Shown piece after piece: positions 7,331-14,299 of a stretch of 14,326 nucleotides of DNA (positions within the stretch are counted from its first letter, which is position 1; each line of letters starts with the position of its first letter). The DNA is taken from the NCBI GenBank assembly GCA_031254455.1, contig JAIRUI010000022.1, positions 1-14,326 on the forward strand, in the 5' to 3' direction. The DNA is from Chitinispirillales bacterium (GTDB taxonomy: Bacteria; Fibrobacterota; Chitinivibrionia; Chitinivibrionales; Chitinivibrionaceae). Under the pieces are notes generated by a model that searched no databases, was not told where the DNA came from, and saw only the letters and a list, made by a program, of their open reading frames with translations. The position numbers and the translations under genes are program-made.

Positions 7331-8869
7331 GTGAATATCATAAAATCGACGGTCTTTTTTGTCTGTTTGGCATTAGGATCGGTATTTGCCCAGAATGAAC
7401 ATCTGACGCGTATAGGCGTTTTTGATTCATATACAAACAACGGTGATTCGCTCATGGCTGTAGAGGCGGTTAGAGCGATCCGCGACGCGCTTCACGCTAT
7501 AGGGAAATATGATGTGTTTACACAAGCGAGGATGGAAGAAGCGTATGTTGTTATGGGCTCTCATTTTCCTCAATACTGCCATGAGCCGCGCTGTGCTGCG
7601 GTATTTGGTTCTTCGCTTGAACTTGAGAGAATGATTTTAAGCGATGTTGCATTGAATAATGACCGCTATGCGATACAGTTGCAAATTATTGACGTTGCCA
7701 GTAAAAGAATCATAAACGAATGCAGTTTTGAGGGAAAAGACGGTGTTGCGCTTTCGGACATTGTAAAAACGGCGATTTTTCGCATACACGAAATTGATAC
7801 GCTTTCTCCGCCGATTGAATTGACGAGATATTTCGGTGAGGAAATAAACAACTTAAAGCCGATGTTTATTTCTACCGCCGCATATATGGGGCTTGGGCTT
7901 TTGGTCGCGTTTTTAGATAATGAACGTCAGAGAACTTGGGTAAAAATAGATGAAAAACTTTCTAATATAGATCCGTCGATGAGAACCGTCGCTCAATCAG
8001 CCAGAGCAAAAGCAATGGGAAATTGTTATGTCGCCCTTTCAAAGGACGCGTACGGGGCGTTTTACAATCCGGCGGGCGCATCGTGGATAAATGGACCTGA
8101 AATGGCGTTGTCATACCAAGGAAGGTATGGACTTCTGAATACGGTTTCCGCTTCTTTTCTGAACAAAGCTACTCGTGAAATAGGCTTTGGTCATACGCTG
8201 ATTTACAACGGTCACCCTGAAAGTTTTTATCAAGAATTGTATTTTTCTACACTTGTTTCTTATATGTTTTCAAATTTAGGGAAATTTCCTCCTTTTTCGC
8301 TTGGAGCTAACATAAATATTTCTTCTGCCCGTACAAACGGCGGCAGCGGCAGTGAGTACGACCAAAAAGGAACGGCGGTAGGTTTTGGGTTTGACGTAGG
8401 TTTTTTAATTGAATTTACGCAAAATATTGATTTCGGTTTTGTTTTCTACAATATTCCGACATATACGTTCTATAATAACGGCAGTTCATCTGAAAAAGAA
8501 ATCGGCAGTGAAGTTTATAAAGAATACCGCTACAGAGAAAATTCTCCGCCATCCGTGAAACTTGGCGGTTCTTTTGATGTAAGTTACTTGACTATTCTTG
8601 TAGCCGAAGGCGAAATTCCGTTATATAAAGATCAAAATTGGCGCTTTGCCGGAGGTATAGAACAGCAGGTCGCAAATATATTACGTATTCGTATGGGTAC
8701 ACAGAAAGAGATTTTTACTGAGTATGAAACTCCATGGCATATTACGGCAGGACTCGGGTTTAGATTTCCGATCAAGTACAGAAAAGTTGATATAGACGCG
8801 TCTTATGAATTTCTAACCGATTTTGAACTTAGACATATATGGGATATTTCGTTAAAAATTGATTTATAG
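7331..8869 (+). CDS. CsgG/LpoB-like domain fused to PorV/UPF0164-like outer-membrane barrel
   Basis: A 512-aa exported protein. The signal peptide is residues 1-20 (SVFA then Gln21). Residues about 26-155 form an alpha/beta domain of the CsgG/LpoB/FlgO-like type found in envelope proteins, with the cysteine pair C83-HEPR-C88 and the segment QLQIIDVASKRI. A hydrophobic stretch at about 177-195 separates it from the rest. From about 223 the sequence reads SARAKAMGNCYVALSKDAYG, then AFYNPAGASW. This is the opening signature of PorV/PorQ/UPF0164 barrels, which are outer-membrane proteins used in type IX secretion or of unknown role. Strands continue to the C-terminal Asp-Leu. The start is GTG at 7331 with GGAGG at 7321-7325 five bases upstream. 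It is the third gene of the trio, and a part in exporting or anchoring the 1535-aa protein is inferred from proximity and family. Confidence 0.85.
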   Translation: MNIIKSTVFFVCLALGSVFAQNEHLTRIGVFDSYTNNGDSLMAVEAVRAIRDALHAIGKYDVFTQARMEEAYVVMGSHFPQYCHEPRCAAVFGSSLELERMILSDVALNNDRYAIQLQIIDVASKRIINECSFEGKDGVALSDIVKTAIFRIHEIDTLSPPIELTRYFGEEINNLKPMFISTAAYMGLGLLVAFLDNERQRTWVKIDEKLSNIDPSMRTVAQSARAKAMGNCYVALSKDAYGAFYNPAGASWINGPEMALSYQGRYGLLNTVSASFLNKATREIGFGHTLIYNGHPESFYQELYFSTLVSYMFSNLGKFPPFSLGANINISSARTNGGSGSEYDQKGTAVGFGFDVGFLIEFTQNIDFGFVFYNIPTYTFYNNGSSSEKEIGSEVYKEYRYRENSPPSVKLGGSFDVSYLTILVAEGEIPLYKDQNWRFAGGIEQQVANILRIRMGTQKEIFTEYETPWHITAGLGFRFPIKYRKVDIDASYEFLTDFELRHIWDISLKIDL

Positions 8870-8951
8870 AAATTCAAACTATTTTAAGAAATTTAGTAAA
8901 ACTCCTGTTTATATTGCTGAATAAACGTATTCTTTTACATATAATAAATGG

Positions 8952-9515
8952 TTGTTTATTATAAAATGTATAACAAATCTATTGGGGGCGGACATTAATA
9001 AAATTCCTTATTTTTTAGATGAGAAATATGAAAAAATTCTTTGGAACGAGCGTTGTCATGATGTCGATACGATTGTAATTCATGCGATGAGCGCCGTGAA
9101 TGCTCATCCGAGAAATCCGTTTTCTATAAAGGAATGTATAAACATCTTTGTTGATTGTGAAGTAAGTTCTCATTATATAATTGATAGAAAAGGTAATATT
9201 TATTGTCTGGTTCCCGAAGAAAAAAGGGCGTGGCATGCAGGTGTTTCACAGATGCCGCCGCCGGATAACCGCGAAAATGTAAATGATTTTTCAATAGGGA
9301 TAGAGTTAATAGGCAATGAAATAGTCCGGTTTGAAGACGAACAGTACGCTGCGCTGAATTTTTTGTTGAATGATATAAAAAAGAGGCACGATATAAAACG
9401 CTTAATTGGGCACCAAGACATTGCGACTCAAAAGTTAGTTGAAAAAGGATTGCGAAAAGAGGCAAAATGGGATCCTGGAAAGCAATTTGATTGGAACAGA
9501 GTAATAATACTGTAG
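8952..9515 (+). CDS. ampD: AmpD-like N-acetylmuramoyl-L-alanine amidase
   Basis: A zinc amidase of the Amidase_2/AmpD family, 187 aa. AmpD cleaves the lactyl-amide bond between (1,6-anhydro)muramic acid and the stem peptide during peptidoglycan recycling in the cytoplasm. Zinc ligands are visible as H44 (in TIVIH), H154 (in IGHQDIA) and D174 (in KWDPG), with the family's Lys two residues before it (K172). AWHAGVSQ (94-100) and NDFSIGIELIG (111-121) match E. coli AmpD closely from memory, and the length is near the 183 aa of that enzyme. There is no signal peptide, which fits a cytoplasmic enzyme. The start is uncertain: TTG at 8952 and TTG at 8982 are both in frame and neither has a clear ribosome-binding site. 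The 8982 start would place the first zinc His at residue 34, as in E. coli. The specificity for anhydro-muropeptides is inferred. Confidence 0.88.
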   Translation: MFIIKCITNLLGADINKIPYFLDEKYEKILWNERCHDVDTIVIHAMSAVNAHPRNPFSIKECINIFVDCEVSSHYIIDRKGNIYCLVPEEKRAWHAGVSQMPPPDNRENVNDFSIGIELIGNEIVRFEDEQYAALNFLLNDIKKRHDIKRLIGHQDIATQKLVEKGLRKEAKWDPGKQFDWNRVIIL

Positions 9516-9548
9516 AAAATTCTCGTTTTTTATCAATTAGTTAATAAC

Positions 9549-9578
9549 TTTACCGGTTTTTGTTTGTGCATGTATTAT
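9549..9578 (+). promoter_or_regulatory. Weak candidate sigma-70-type promoter
   Basis: TTTACC at 9549-9554 and TATTAT at 9573-9578 are separated by 18 bases and resemble -35 and -10 elements. They lie in the 119-base gap between the amidase gene and the small helical protein gene, the widest gap inside the 8952-12834 cluster. In sequence this AT-rich such matches arise easily by chance. Confidence 0.25.
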
Positions 9579-9623
9579 ATTATGACGAATTTTATTTAAT
9601 TTATTGGAAAATATTTTATTTTG

Positions 9624-9629
9624 AGGGGG
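9624..9629 (+). promoter_or_regulatory. Ribosome-binding site fixing the start at 9635
   Basis: AGGGGG sits five bases before ATG 9635. It decides against the longer reading of this frame from 9560, which would add 25 residues. Confidence 0.7.
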
Positions 9630-9634
9630 AATAT

Positions 9635-9958
9635 ATGGATTGGGAAGATGTCAAAAAAAACGTGCAAAAGGGCGCGGAAGTTGCAGTTGAAAAAGTTTCT
9701 CAATATTCCAGAATCGGAAAATTGAAAATGGATCAATTAGTACTTAAGAGAAGGATAGAGAAAAATTATATAGCGATAGGTTTAAGTGTATATGAGTTTT
9801 TGAAGGAAGGGAAAGGCGAGTCGGTACCTATTTCTGTTTTTGATGAATTTATTCGTGAAATAGACAATGCGCAAACGGAAATAGAAGATATAGACTGTGA
9901 TATAACGAAAATCAAAGAAGAAGGAAAACCAAATTCAAACCCTGAAACCGCTTTATAA
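9635..9958 (+). CDS. Small helical, coiled-coil-type cytoplasmic protein
   Basis: A 107-aa hypothetical protein with no signal peptide or membrane segment. It starts MDWEDVKKNVQKGAEVAVEK and continues as highly charged helix with heptad-like spacing, through KLKMDQLVLKRRIEKNYIAIGLSVYEF and a second helix near 70-95, ending in a short polar tail. Small proteins of this kind, with an amphipathic N-terminal helix and a coiled coil, are common next to envelope genes but have no assigned function that I can name. The ATG at 9635 is chosen because AGGGGG at 9624-9629 lies five bases upstream. The open frame extends further up, to 9560, but that extension is hydrophobic and lacks a ribosome-binding site. 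It ends 24 bases before the M23 peptidase gene and is probably cotranscribed with it. Confidence 0.72.
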   Translation: MDWEDVKKNVQKGAEVAVEKVSQYSRIGKLKMDQLVLKRRIEKNYIAIGLSVYEFLKEGKGESVPISVFDEFIREIDNAQTEIEDIDCDITKIKEEGKPNSNPETAL

Positions 9959-9982
9959 TTATATTGGAAAGTTATATTTGTT

Positions 9983-10822
9983 TTGAGTAAAGGCGTAAAT
10001 AGATTATTTTTGTTTTCTGTCAAAAAAGTTGGCGTGATCAAGTTTTTGTTAACGATAACTATTATATATTTAATCGGATGTTTGTTTTTTATTTTTATTG
10101 GTCTTTTTTATGATAAAGATTATGAAGATGTTTTGGCTACGACTAAAGATATAGAATCTAAAAATCTTTATATTTCAAGAAAAATCAAGCGCCTTAAGCC
10201 GAATTTTAGAAATTTCTTATCGGATAATTTGAGTGGAAATTATGGGAAAATGTTGCATTCGTACAATACAAATCCAATAAAACGACACGAAGATTTTATC
10301 AACACATTTTCAATTGGAGATCTTGTAAAACATTCAGATTCAATTCTTCAATATTTTGACTCAATTGCTAAAATTTCGCCGCCTTCAAAGCATATCTTGT
10401 ATTGCTACCCTTTGCAGCTTCCAGTATATAGTACGGAAAAATATATAATTAGCCGTCCGTTTTCTGAAAGTTTGCCGGATCCGTTTACAGGAGAAAATAA
10501 AAAACACAACGGAATCGACATTGCCGCTCCAAGCGGAGCGTTTGCTATTATACTGCCGGCGAACGGAGATGTCTTATCGGTGAAAGACGATGTGTTTTTG
10601 GGTAAAACAGTCAAAATAAGACATTTGGACGGCTACGAAACTTTTTATGCTCATCTGGGCAGTGTTTTGGTTAAGCAGGGGCAGAAATTAAAACGCGGAA
10701 CATGTATAGGATATGCCGGCGAGAGCGGTTGGGCGATTTCTCGACATCTACATTATGAATTGATTAAGAACGGAGTTAGCGTTGATCCGCTGTTGTATAA
10801 TTTTAATTCTCTGTATAATTAA
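9983..10822 (+). CDS. Membrane-anchored M23 (LytM-type) peptidoglycan endopeptidase
   Basis: A 279-aa zinc metallopeptidase expected to cut peptide cross-links in peptidoglycan. An uncleaved hydrophobic segment at about 19-43 should anchor it in the inner membrane with the rest in the periplasm. A linker region of about 45-155 follows, then the M23 domain (about 156-273). All family residues are present: H175-NGI-D179 and H257 for zinc, with H224 (YAHL) and H255 (in RHLHYE) as catalytic histidines, so it should be active. The start is TTG at 9983 with only a weak GGAAAG at 9966-9971 upstream. GTG at 10034 is an alternative that would begin right at the membrane segment. Its last 41 bases overlap the next gene in another frame. 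It is probably in one transcript with its neighbours; MepM-like turnover during growth is the expected role. Confidence 0.9.
   Translation: MSKGVNRLFLFSVKKVGVIKFLLTITIIYLIGCLFFIFIGLFYDKDYEDVLATTKDIESKNLYISRKIKRLKPNFRNFLSDNLSGNYGKMLHSYNTNPIKRHEDFINTFSIGDLVKHSDSILQYFDSIAKISPPSKHILYCYPLQLPVYSTEKYIISRPFSESLPDPFTGENKKHNGIDIAAPSGAFAIILPANGDVLSVKDDVFLGKTVKIRHLDGYETFYAHLGSVLVKQGQKLKRGTCIGYAGESGWAISRHLHYELIKNGVSVDPLLYNFNSLYN
10772..10775 (+). promoter_or_regulatory. Ribosome-binding site inside the M23 gene, supporting TTG start at 10782
   Basis: GGAG lies six bases before TTG 10782, within the last codons of the peptidase gene. This placement supports translation of the next gene from a start that overlaps the end of the M23 frame by 41 bases. 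Confidence 0.6.
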
Positions 10823-11126
10823 TTTTTTGTCGGCAGATGAAAGAATCTTTTTAAATGCCAACAGAAAAGTGCAGTTTATTGCGGAAATAGAAAACGATTG
10901 GTTGACAAAAGAGCAACAGCTGATTTTTGGTCTTGCAGTTCTTAATCGCAGGTACCAGTCGCTTCGTGGCGAAGGATATTCGTTTTATTTGAGGGAGTTG
11001 TTGAAAGTTACCGGATTTAATGCCGCCGAAGCGCAGGAAATTTTGGTAAAATATAAAGATAATCCCGAAAAATATATAACGGTTTTGGAAGAAATAAAAC
11101 AGAATTTGGTAAAAAATAATGAGTAA
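10782..11126 (+). CDS. Small exported protein of unknown function
   Basis: A 114-aa hypothetical protein. Residues 1-18 form a signal peptide (MIRCCIILILCIINFLSA, then Asp-Glu), so the mature product is a periplasmic or secreted protein of about 96 aa. The mature part is helical in character and charged, with segments such as LTKEQQLIFGLAVLNRRYQSL and a C-terminal Lys/Glu-rich helix; no cysteine remains after the signal peptide. I recognise no family. The TTG start at 10782 is supported by the GGAG six bases upstream and by the signal peptide it creates. No later in-frame start would keep the signal peptide intact. It overlaps the M23 gene by 41 bases and recJ by 8 bases (ATGAGTAA), which suggests translational coupling. 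Its position suggests a partner or regulator of the adjacent peptidase, but that is only context. Confidence 0.72.
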   Translation: MIRCCIILILCIINFLSADERIFLNANRKVQFIAEIENDWLTKEQQLIFGLAVLNRRYQSLRGEGYSFYLRELLKVTGFNAAEAQEILVKYKDNPEKYITVLEEIKQNLVKNNE

Positions 11127-12834
11127 ATACGAGCGCCCGCGTGAAAAAATTATTTTGAGAGAATACGATGAAAAAATCCTTGAAAAAATAAAATCCGAAT
11201 TAAATATCTCCGAGATGTTCACAAAAATTTTAATGTCTCGTGGGCTTACCGATTTTGAAAAAAGCAAATTGTTTTTTAATCCGTCGCTTGAAAATCTTCA
11301 CGATCCGTTTTTGTTCAAGCAAATGGGTGTGGCGGTTGAGCGTATTTTAAAGGTGAAAAAAAGCGGAAAAATTGTTATTTACGGCGACTATGATGTCGAT
11401 GGAATTACCGCTGTCTCGCTTCTTTTGCGAGTCCTGAACAAAATTTCAATTACAGCCGATTGCTATCTTCCAGATCGCCTAAGCGAAGGATATGGAGTTT
11501 CAAAAAACGGAATAGATTCGATAATAAAGAGCGGTGCGGATTTAATAATTACGGTGGATTGCGGAATTACGGCGGTTGAAGAGGTCGAATACGCAAAACA
11601 AAACGGCATAGATATGATAATCACAGACCATCATGAACCTAAAGATGAAATTCCGAAAGCCGCCGCAGTCATAGACCCGAAAATCGCGGGAGAAAATTAT
11701 CCGGATAAAAATCTTGCGGGAGTCGGCGTTGCGTTGAAATTGGCGCATGCGCTTTGTCAAAAATCCGGTGCGAAAGAGTTTTGGAAAGACGAGTTAGATT
11801 TGGCGGCGTTTGGAACGGCGGCGGACATAGTTCCGTTGGACGGTGAAAATAGAATAATCACAGCATTCGGCTACAAAAAAATGCAACAAAATCATAATTT
11901 GGGTTTGTCCGCTCTCATCGTAGCCCAAAATATGAAAGGAAGATCGCTTGCAACAAACGACATTATTTTCAAATTATCTCCTTTAGTGAATGCCGCCGGA
12001 CGAATGGGCGACCCAAAAATAGGCGTTAAATTGTTTTTGTCAAACGATGCCGGAGAATGTGAAAATTTTGTAAAAATTCTTGTTTCGACAAACACCCAAA
12101 GAAGAGAAATTGAAGAAACAATTTCAAAAGAAGCGTTTTTGCTTGCTGAAGAAACTATTGATTTTGAAAACGAATTTGCGGTCGTCGTCGCAAAAAAAGG
12201 ATGGCATTCGGGAATTGTCGGAATTGTCGCGGCGCGGCTTGTGGAACGGTTTTGCCGCCCTTCGGTTTTGTTTTCTGTCGGTGAAGATAACATTGCAAGC
12301 GGCTCAATAAGAACTTTCGGAAATTGCGACGTACTTAAAGCGCTCAACGATTGCGGCGATGTTTTGCTTTCGTTCGGCGGGCATAAATCGGCGGCCGGAT
12401 TGTCGGTCAAGATGGAAAACTTGGAAATTTTTCGCAAAAAATTTAACGCCGCCGTAAAAAAACAAATAAATTTCAGTGATTTGTCACCGACGATTATCGT
12501 CGACTCGGAGATAGACGTTGTACAATTAACGCCGAAATTTTTTGAGAATCTTAAACGAATTGAACCGTTCGGACCGGCAAATATGCGTCCGGTTTTTGTC
12601 GCAAAAAATTTAAATCATAAATTTACTCCCAAAGCGATAGGGAAAAATAGCGAGCACCTGAAAATGTATCTAAATGGCGGAGGATATTCGATTGACGCGG
12701 TTGGATTTGGATTCGGCAACAGGATAGAAGAAATCAAAACGGCAAAAAATTTCACTATTTGTTTCGTTCTCGGCGAAAATACGTATATGGGAAAATCCGA
12801 ATTGCAAATGGAAATCCGCGCGATAGAAATTTAG
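11119..12834 (+). CDS. recJ: Single-stranded-DNA-specific exonuclease RecJ
   Basis: RecJ is a 5'-to-3' exonuclease for single-stranded DNA that acts in recombination, mismatch and base-excision repair in the cytoplasm. The 571-aa length matches the family (about 577 in E. coli). The DHH phosphoesterase core is intact: GDYDVDG (89-95), VDCGIT with D147, and TDHH (169-172), followed by FGTAADIVPLDG and NAAGR (291-295). The DHHA1 part is shown by GWHSGIVGIVAARL (361-374), ASGSIRTF and GGHKSAAGL (420-428). An OB-like C-terminal region follows, with IEPFGPANMRPVF (481-493). All metal-binding residues I can check are present, so it should be active. The ATG at 11119 overlaps the upstream stop by 8 bases. 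The gene ends 4 bases inside the convergent tolC-type gene. It is the last gene of the cluster. Confidence 0.97.
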   Translation: MSKYERPREKIILREYDEKILEKIKSELNISEMFTKILMSRGLTDFEKSKLFFNPSLENLHDPFLFKQMGVAVERILKVKKSGKIVIYGDYDVDGITAVSLLLRVLNKISITADCYLPDRLSEGYGVSKNGIDSIIKSGADLIITVDCGITAVEEVEYAKQNGIDMIITDHHEPKDEIPKAAAVIDPKIAGENYPDKNLAGVGVALKLAHALCQKSGAKEFWKDELDLAAFGTAADIVPLDGENRIITAFGYKKMQQNHNLGLSALIVAQNMKGRSLATNDIIFKLSPLVNAAGRMGDPKIGVKLFLSNDAGECENFVKILVSTNTQRREIEETISKEAFLLAEETIDFENEFAVVVAKKGWHSGIVGIVAARLVERFCRPSVLFSVGEDNIASGSIRTFGNCDVLKALNDCGDVLLSFGGHKSAAGLSVKMENLEIFRKKFNAAVKKQINFSDLSPTIIVDSEIDVVQLTPKFFENLKRIEPFGPANMRPVFVAKNLNHKFTPKAIGKNSEHLKMYLNGGGYSIDAVGFGFGNRIEEIKTAKNFTICFVLGENTYMGKSELQMEIRAIEI

Positions 12835-14132
12835 TATTCCAAATAGATCTCAAGCAATTTTTGTGAAAGCATAAGCGAATATTTTGCTTGTGTCAATTCA
12901 GATTGCGCCGATAGAAAATTATTCTGCTGCGATGCGTAATCAATGACCGTAACGTTTCCTAATTTATACATTTCTTCAATCATTTGCATATTCTCGGTTT
13001 CGGATAAAAATTGCTCGCTTGCCGAAGAAAATCGCGCAGATGCCGCTTTAATATCGGCAATTAATTGTTCTATTTGGAAACGAACGTTTTGTTGTGTCGC
13101 TTCTAATGAAATTTCCGCTTTATTCAAATTACTTTGCGCCGTAATTATTGACGATTTTGTCACGCGGTTATCTACAATCGGTATATTCAAAGAAAGTCCG
13201 ACCGACGGCGAAAGATTATTTGTTAACTGCTCACCGGTATTTTGCGGTTTTTGGCGATTTAATCCTTGTGACGCTCGACTGCTGAAATCGGTCGAAATTG
13301 AAGCGTTTGCCGAAAGTGTCGGAATTTTTCCCGCTTTCGCGATTAAAAATGAAATTTGCGCAATTTCCACCGAGAGTTGCGCCGCAAATTTTTCCGCGTC
13401 AAATTTGTTATTATATATTGAATCCGCCGACAAGTTCACTAAATATGCGATTTCGTCAAAATCCGTTTCAGGATAAACTATTTCAAAATTTACGTTCTGA
13501 TCTAATTCAAGCAGTTGTTTTATCTGTAAAATTGCTGAATTTAGATTGTTTTGCGCAACCGTTTCCAAATGTTTATTTTTTGAGAGCTGCGCGTTGCTTT
13601 TCGTCAAAGCCAAAGGAGTCGCTTTTCCGACTTCCGAAAGCGCTTGTTGATATTCAATTTGCTTCTGTGAAAGCAAAACCGCATCATCGGCGTTTTTCAA
13701 CGTTTCCGTCGCATACAAAACGGAAATGTAATTGCGGGCGGTTTGAGAAACGATGTCTCTTTGGGAAACATCCAAAAAAAATTTATTTTGTCGCAGCGAC
13801 GCTTCGGCTATCGACAGGCGATTTGTGTTTTTTCTTCCGTCGAACAAAGTAATTCCAGACGACAACCGCATAGAAATCACTCCTGCCGGATCTGAGGCGT
13901 TGTCAAACGGGGTTCCCGAAGTCGAAGCGTTTGCACCGGCGGATAAATTCGGATAAAAGACGCTTTTTGCCTGAATGATTTTCGCACTGTCCGCAACAAT
14001 TGTTTCAATGTGCGAACGAATCGTTTTACTGTGTTTTAATGCGTAATCAATACATTTTTCAAGCGGCCATTGTTCCGCAAAAACCGAAATGGAAATTACA
14101 AAAACAAAAGTGAAAAACAAGTTCTTTTTCAT
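12831..14132 (-). CDS. TolC-family outer-membrane efflux protein
   Basis: A 433-aa outer-membrane channel protein of the OEP/TolC family. These form trimeric barrel-and-tunnel structures that join RND, ABC or MFS pumps through a periplasmic adaptor. The signal peptide is residues 1-19 (SVFA then Glu20). The internal duplication of the family is visible: SVFYPNLSAGANAS with a following strand pair and coiled coil (about 57-210), mirrored by GKIPTLSANASIS with NIPIVDNRVTKSS and a second coiled coil (about 268-425). Long Gln-, Ala- and Leu-rich helices lie between. The start has AGAGAG at 14144-14139, six bases upstream. No adaptor or pump gene lies in the window, so the substrate cannot be told. 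It is convergent with recJ and divergent from the gene at 14300. Confidence 0.93.
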   Translation of the reverse strand: MKKNLFFTFVFVISISVFAEQWPLEKCIDYALKHSKTIRSHIETIVADSAKIIQAKSVFYPNLSAGANASTSGTPFDNASDPAGVISMRLSSGITLFDGRKNTNRLSIAEASLRQNKFFLDVSQRDIVSQTARNYISVLYATETLKNADDAVLLSQKQIEYQQALSEVGKATPLALTKSNAQLSKNKHLETVAQNNLNSAILQIKQLLELDQNVNFEIVYPETDFDEIAYLVNLSADSIYNNKFDAEKFAAQLSVEIAQISFLIAKAGKIPTLSANASISTDFSSRASQGLNRQKPQNTGEQLTNNLSPSVGLSLNIPIVDNRVTKSSIITAQSNLNKAEISLEATQQNVRFQIEQLIADIKAASARFSSASEQFLSETENMQMIEEMYKLGNVTVIDYASQQNNFLSAQSELTQAKYSLMLSQKLLEIYLEY

Positions 14133-14247
14133 AAAATTCTCTCTAATTTCTTAATTCAATACTTTGATATTCAAATTTACAAAAATGTTGCAAAATTTTG
14201 AATCCTTAACCTATTATTTCCCTCAAAAAACAAAAAGTTCGGCGAGT

Positions 14248-14273
14248 CAGGTGAAAATATATTATTTTCACTG
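14248..14273. promoter_or_regulatory. Palindrome, candidate operator upstream of the gene at 14300
   Basis: GTGAAAATA at 14251-14259 and TATTTTCAC at 14263-14271 are perfect inverted copies around a three-base TAT centre. If one G is bulged, CAG at 14248-14250 can also pair with CTG at 14271-14273, giving 11-bp arms. It ends 26 bases before ATG 14300, lies in the divergent region shared with the TolC-family gene, and overlaps TATATT (14258-14263), a possible -10 box. The symmetry suggests a binding site for a dimeric regulator, which I cannot name. It is not GC-rich and has no T tract, so it does not look like a terminator. Confidence 0.5.
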
Positions 14274-14299
14274 CGATTAGACAAATGAAAGGGGAAATT

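Noticed and set aside
8907..8926. Inverted repeat GTTTAT/ATAAAC after the PorV-like gene, considered as a terminator
   Set aside because: The arms are only six A/T-rich pairs around an eight-base loop with no T tract, which is too weak to call.
9560..9634. A 25-residue N-terminal extension of the small helical protein
   Set aside because: The ATG at 9635 has a strong AGGGGG five bases upstream, while the upstream start has none, and the extension is an unrelated aromatic-rich stretch.
11892..12437. A 181-codon minus-strand open frame inside recJ
   Set aside because: It is fully antisense to the conserved DHH/DHHA1 coding region of recJ, and its Ser/Pro-rich sequence is what antisense reading of such codons gives.
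12943..13852. Two long plus-strand open frames (177 and 184 codons) across the TolC-family gene
   Set aside because: Both are opposite clear TolC-family coding with signal peptide and internal repeats; no ribosome-binding site or domain supports them.
14251..14271. The tolC-region palindrome as a transcription terminator
   Set aside because: It lies between two divergent genes, has almost no G/C in the stem and no T run, so an operator reading fits better.
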